A DNA stretch of 64,000 nt from CAZMNY01 sp964567745 (GTDB lineage: Bacteria > Planctomycetota > Planctomycetia > Pirellulales > Pirellulaceae). Positions 63,140-64,000 of this stretch are shown here, piece by piece (the first letter of the stretch is position 1; the number at the start of each line of letters is the position of its first letter). The notes beneath the pieces were generated by a model that saw only the letters and a program-made list of their open reading frames with translations, did not search any database and was not told where the DNA came from. The translations under genes and the position numbers were made by a program. Location of the stretch: positions 1 to 64,000 of the forward strand of contig CAZMNY010000008.1 of NCBI GenBank assembly GCA_964567745.1, given 5' to 3'.

Positions 63140-64000
63140 TCAATTCAGACGGTAGACGCGCAGCGCGTTGTCGTGGAGCAGCTTTTTCTGCTCCTCGACT
63201 GGTCGCCCCGCGATCACTTGGCGCAACGCGTTGACCCATTGTTTGTATGAGCCACCCAATTTGCACACCGGCCAATCGCCTCCAAAAACGACCCGATCGG
63301 GGCCGAATTCATCGAGGCAGAAATTGATGATGGGTGCCAGTTGCTCTGGATTCCAATCTGGTTTGGGCGCGCGAGCGATGATGCCCGAAATCTTGCACGC
63401 CACGTTGGACAACTTGGCTAGCTTCGAGATGGATCGCTTCCACGGATCGACTTTGTGAGTCGGTGTTGCGTTGCGGTCCTTCTCGGCAATGAACGCGTTG
63501 GGATCCGCGTTGCCGCAGTGGTCCACAACAAATGTCGTGTCTTTGCACAAAGCCGCCAGTCTTGCTCCGTCATCGAGTTCCGTCGGCCTCATACACAAGT
63601 CGTAATTGAGGCTGTTGTCTCCGAGAAACTTCATCGAGCCGACGAATTGTCGTTCCAGGCAGAGTCCCTTTTTCGCGGTGGGCACGTGCAGCACCTGCCG
63701 AACGCCTTTGACGTATCCACCCACAAGAAGCGGCGTCAAATAATCGGCGAATCCAGCTTGGTTGGGTCGTCCCGAAATGACCGCAGCGACCGTAGGGTGT
63801 TTCTCGCTCTTCGCCAGAGCAATAACATGCTTCGCTTCTCGCACCTGATCACGCGGATGAACGTCGACTTCCATATAGATCGCGTTGACGACGTTGAGCC
63901 CCTTGGTTGCGTTCAAGTAGTCGTCGGTGACATGGTTGGACGCGAGCACTGCGGGCGCGCCATCGAGCCACGGCGGCTTGAACATCTTCAAGTCCCAAAG
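63140..64000 (-). CDS. Amidohydrolase-family TIM-barrel protein (5' end beyond window)
   Basis: The frame is open to base 64000, and LWDLKMFKPPWL at the edge shows that the gene begins outside the window. The 287 residues present show the amidohydrolase_2 type fold: MEVDVHPRDQVREA, VVDHCGNADPNAF, LAKLSNVACKISGII and FGPDRVVFGGDWPVCKLGG (Asp near the C-terminal metal site). This set fits the 2-pyrone-dicarboxylate/L-fuconolactonase-like group. The reaction is probably a lactone or amide hydrolysis, with substrate unknown. Confidence 0.85.
   Translation of the reverse strand, partial: LWDLKMFKPPWLDGAPAVLASNHVTDDYLNATKGLNVVNAIYMEVDVHPRDQVREAKHVIALAKSEKHPTVAAVISGRPNQAGFADYLTPLLVGGYVKGVRQVLHVPTAKKGLCLERQFVGSMKFLGDNSLNYDLCMRPTELDDGARLAALCKDTTFVVDHCGNADPNAFIAEKDRNATPTHKVDPWKRSISKLAKLSNVACKISGIIARAPKPDWNPEQLAPIINFCLDEFGPDRVVFGGDWPVCKLGGSYKQWVNALRQVIAGRPVEEQKKLLHDNALRVYRLN

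Overview
The window looks like a chromosomal piece of a planctomycete, most likely of the order Pirellulales. The signs are protein families largely confined to that phylum: a DUF1549/DUF1553 c-type cytochrome, a PSCyt1-WD40 protein, a DUF6797 membrane-bound-dehydrogenase-type haem protein, DUF1598, and a large surface protein with the 'MEERRMLDANP' (LEPR-XLL-like) N-terminal signature. Gene density is modest, secreted and lipoprotein genes are abundant, and most genes are single transcription units. A run of 100 Ns (35762-35861) inside a repeat shows that this is a scaffolded draft or metagenome assembly.\n\nLayout. 0-5.5 kb: two secreted cytochromes of the planctomycete haem-protein/WD40 type. 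5.5-9.1 kb: a partly decayed stretch with a metallopeptidase pseudogene, an esterase-like hydrolase, a small CX5R phosphatase-like protein and a DUF4261 pseudogene. 9.3-15.3 kb: a small membrane protein, a 1322-residue haem/LamG/propeller protein and a PQQ-like propeller protein. 15.4-18.9 kb: an LRR lipoprotein, a PDZ/S41-like protein that appears to have lost its catalytic residues, a rhodanese, a small membrane protein and tRNA-Leu(CAG) with an intrinsic terminator. 19.0-21.6 kb: one long broken gene (zinc ribbon, trypsin, thioredoxin, TPR) cut by two stops and two frameshifts. 22-27.4 kb: a large SdrD-B/FG-GAP surface protein and a WD40 protein. 27.7-32.2 kb: HD-GYP regulator, hypothetical protein, YgfZ-like folate-binding protein and a LarA-family protein. 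32.6-40.4 kb: a propeller lipoprotein, copies of a dispersed intergenic repeat, the first Cys/xQKG-repeat secreted protein, an HPt protein and a DUF1598 protein. 40.4-49.6 kb: ApbE, a c'-like cytochrome, a ClpP-like protein, a zinc-ribbon/GYF membrane protein and a KAP-like membrane ATPase. 50.2-54 kb: the second Cys/VQKG-repeat protein, an HTTM membrane protein with a small partner, and a Tat-exported TIM-barrel protein. 54-64 kb: a secreted protein of unknown function, an EEP-family nuclease/phosphatase, a histidine-kinase-like protein, PurU, a YkgJ-type cysteine-cluster protein, HisS, a 41-residue membrane protein, a DegT aminotransferase and a truncated amidohydrolase.\n\nHow the genes relate. 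There is no single large operon. Housekeeping functions (HisS, PurU, YgfZ, ApbE, tRNA-Leu) are interspersed with cell-surface and periplasmic genes. The least explained element is a pair of unlinked secreted proteins (35448-36327 and 50229-50789) built from cysteine-rich modules and short xQKG repeats, both ending in Gln-Lys. They look like structural, possibly cross-linked, envelope proteins that I cannot assign to a named family. The second theme is gene decay: three genes in the first 22 kb carry internal deletions, frameshifts or stops.
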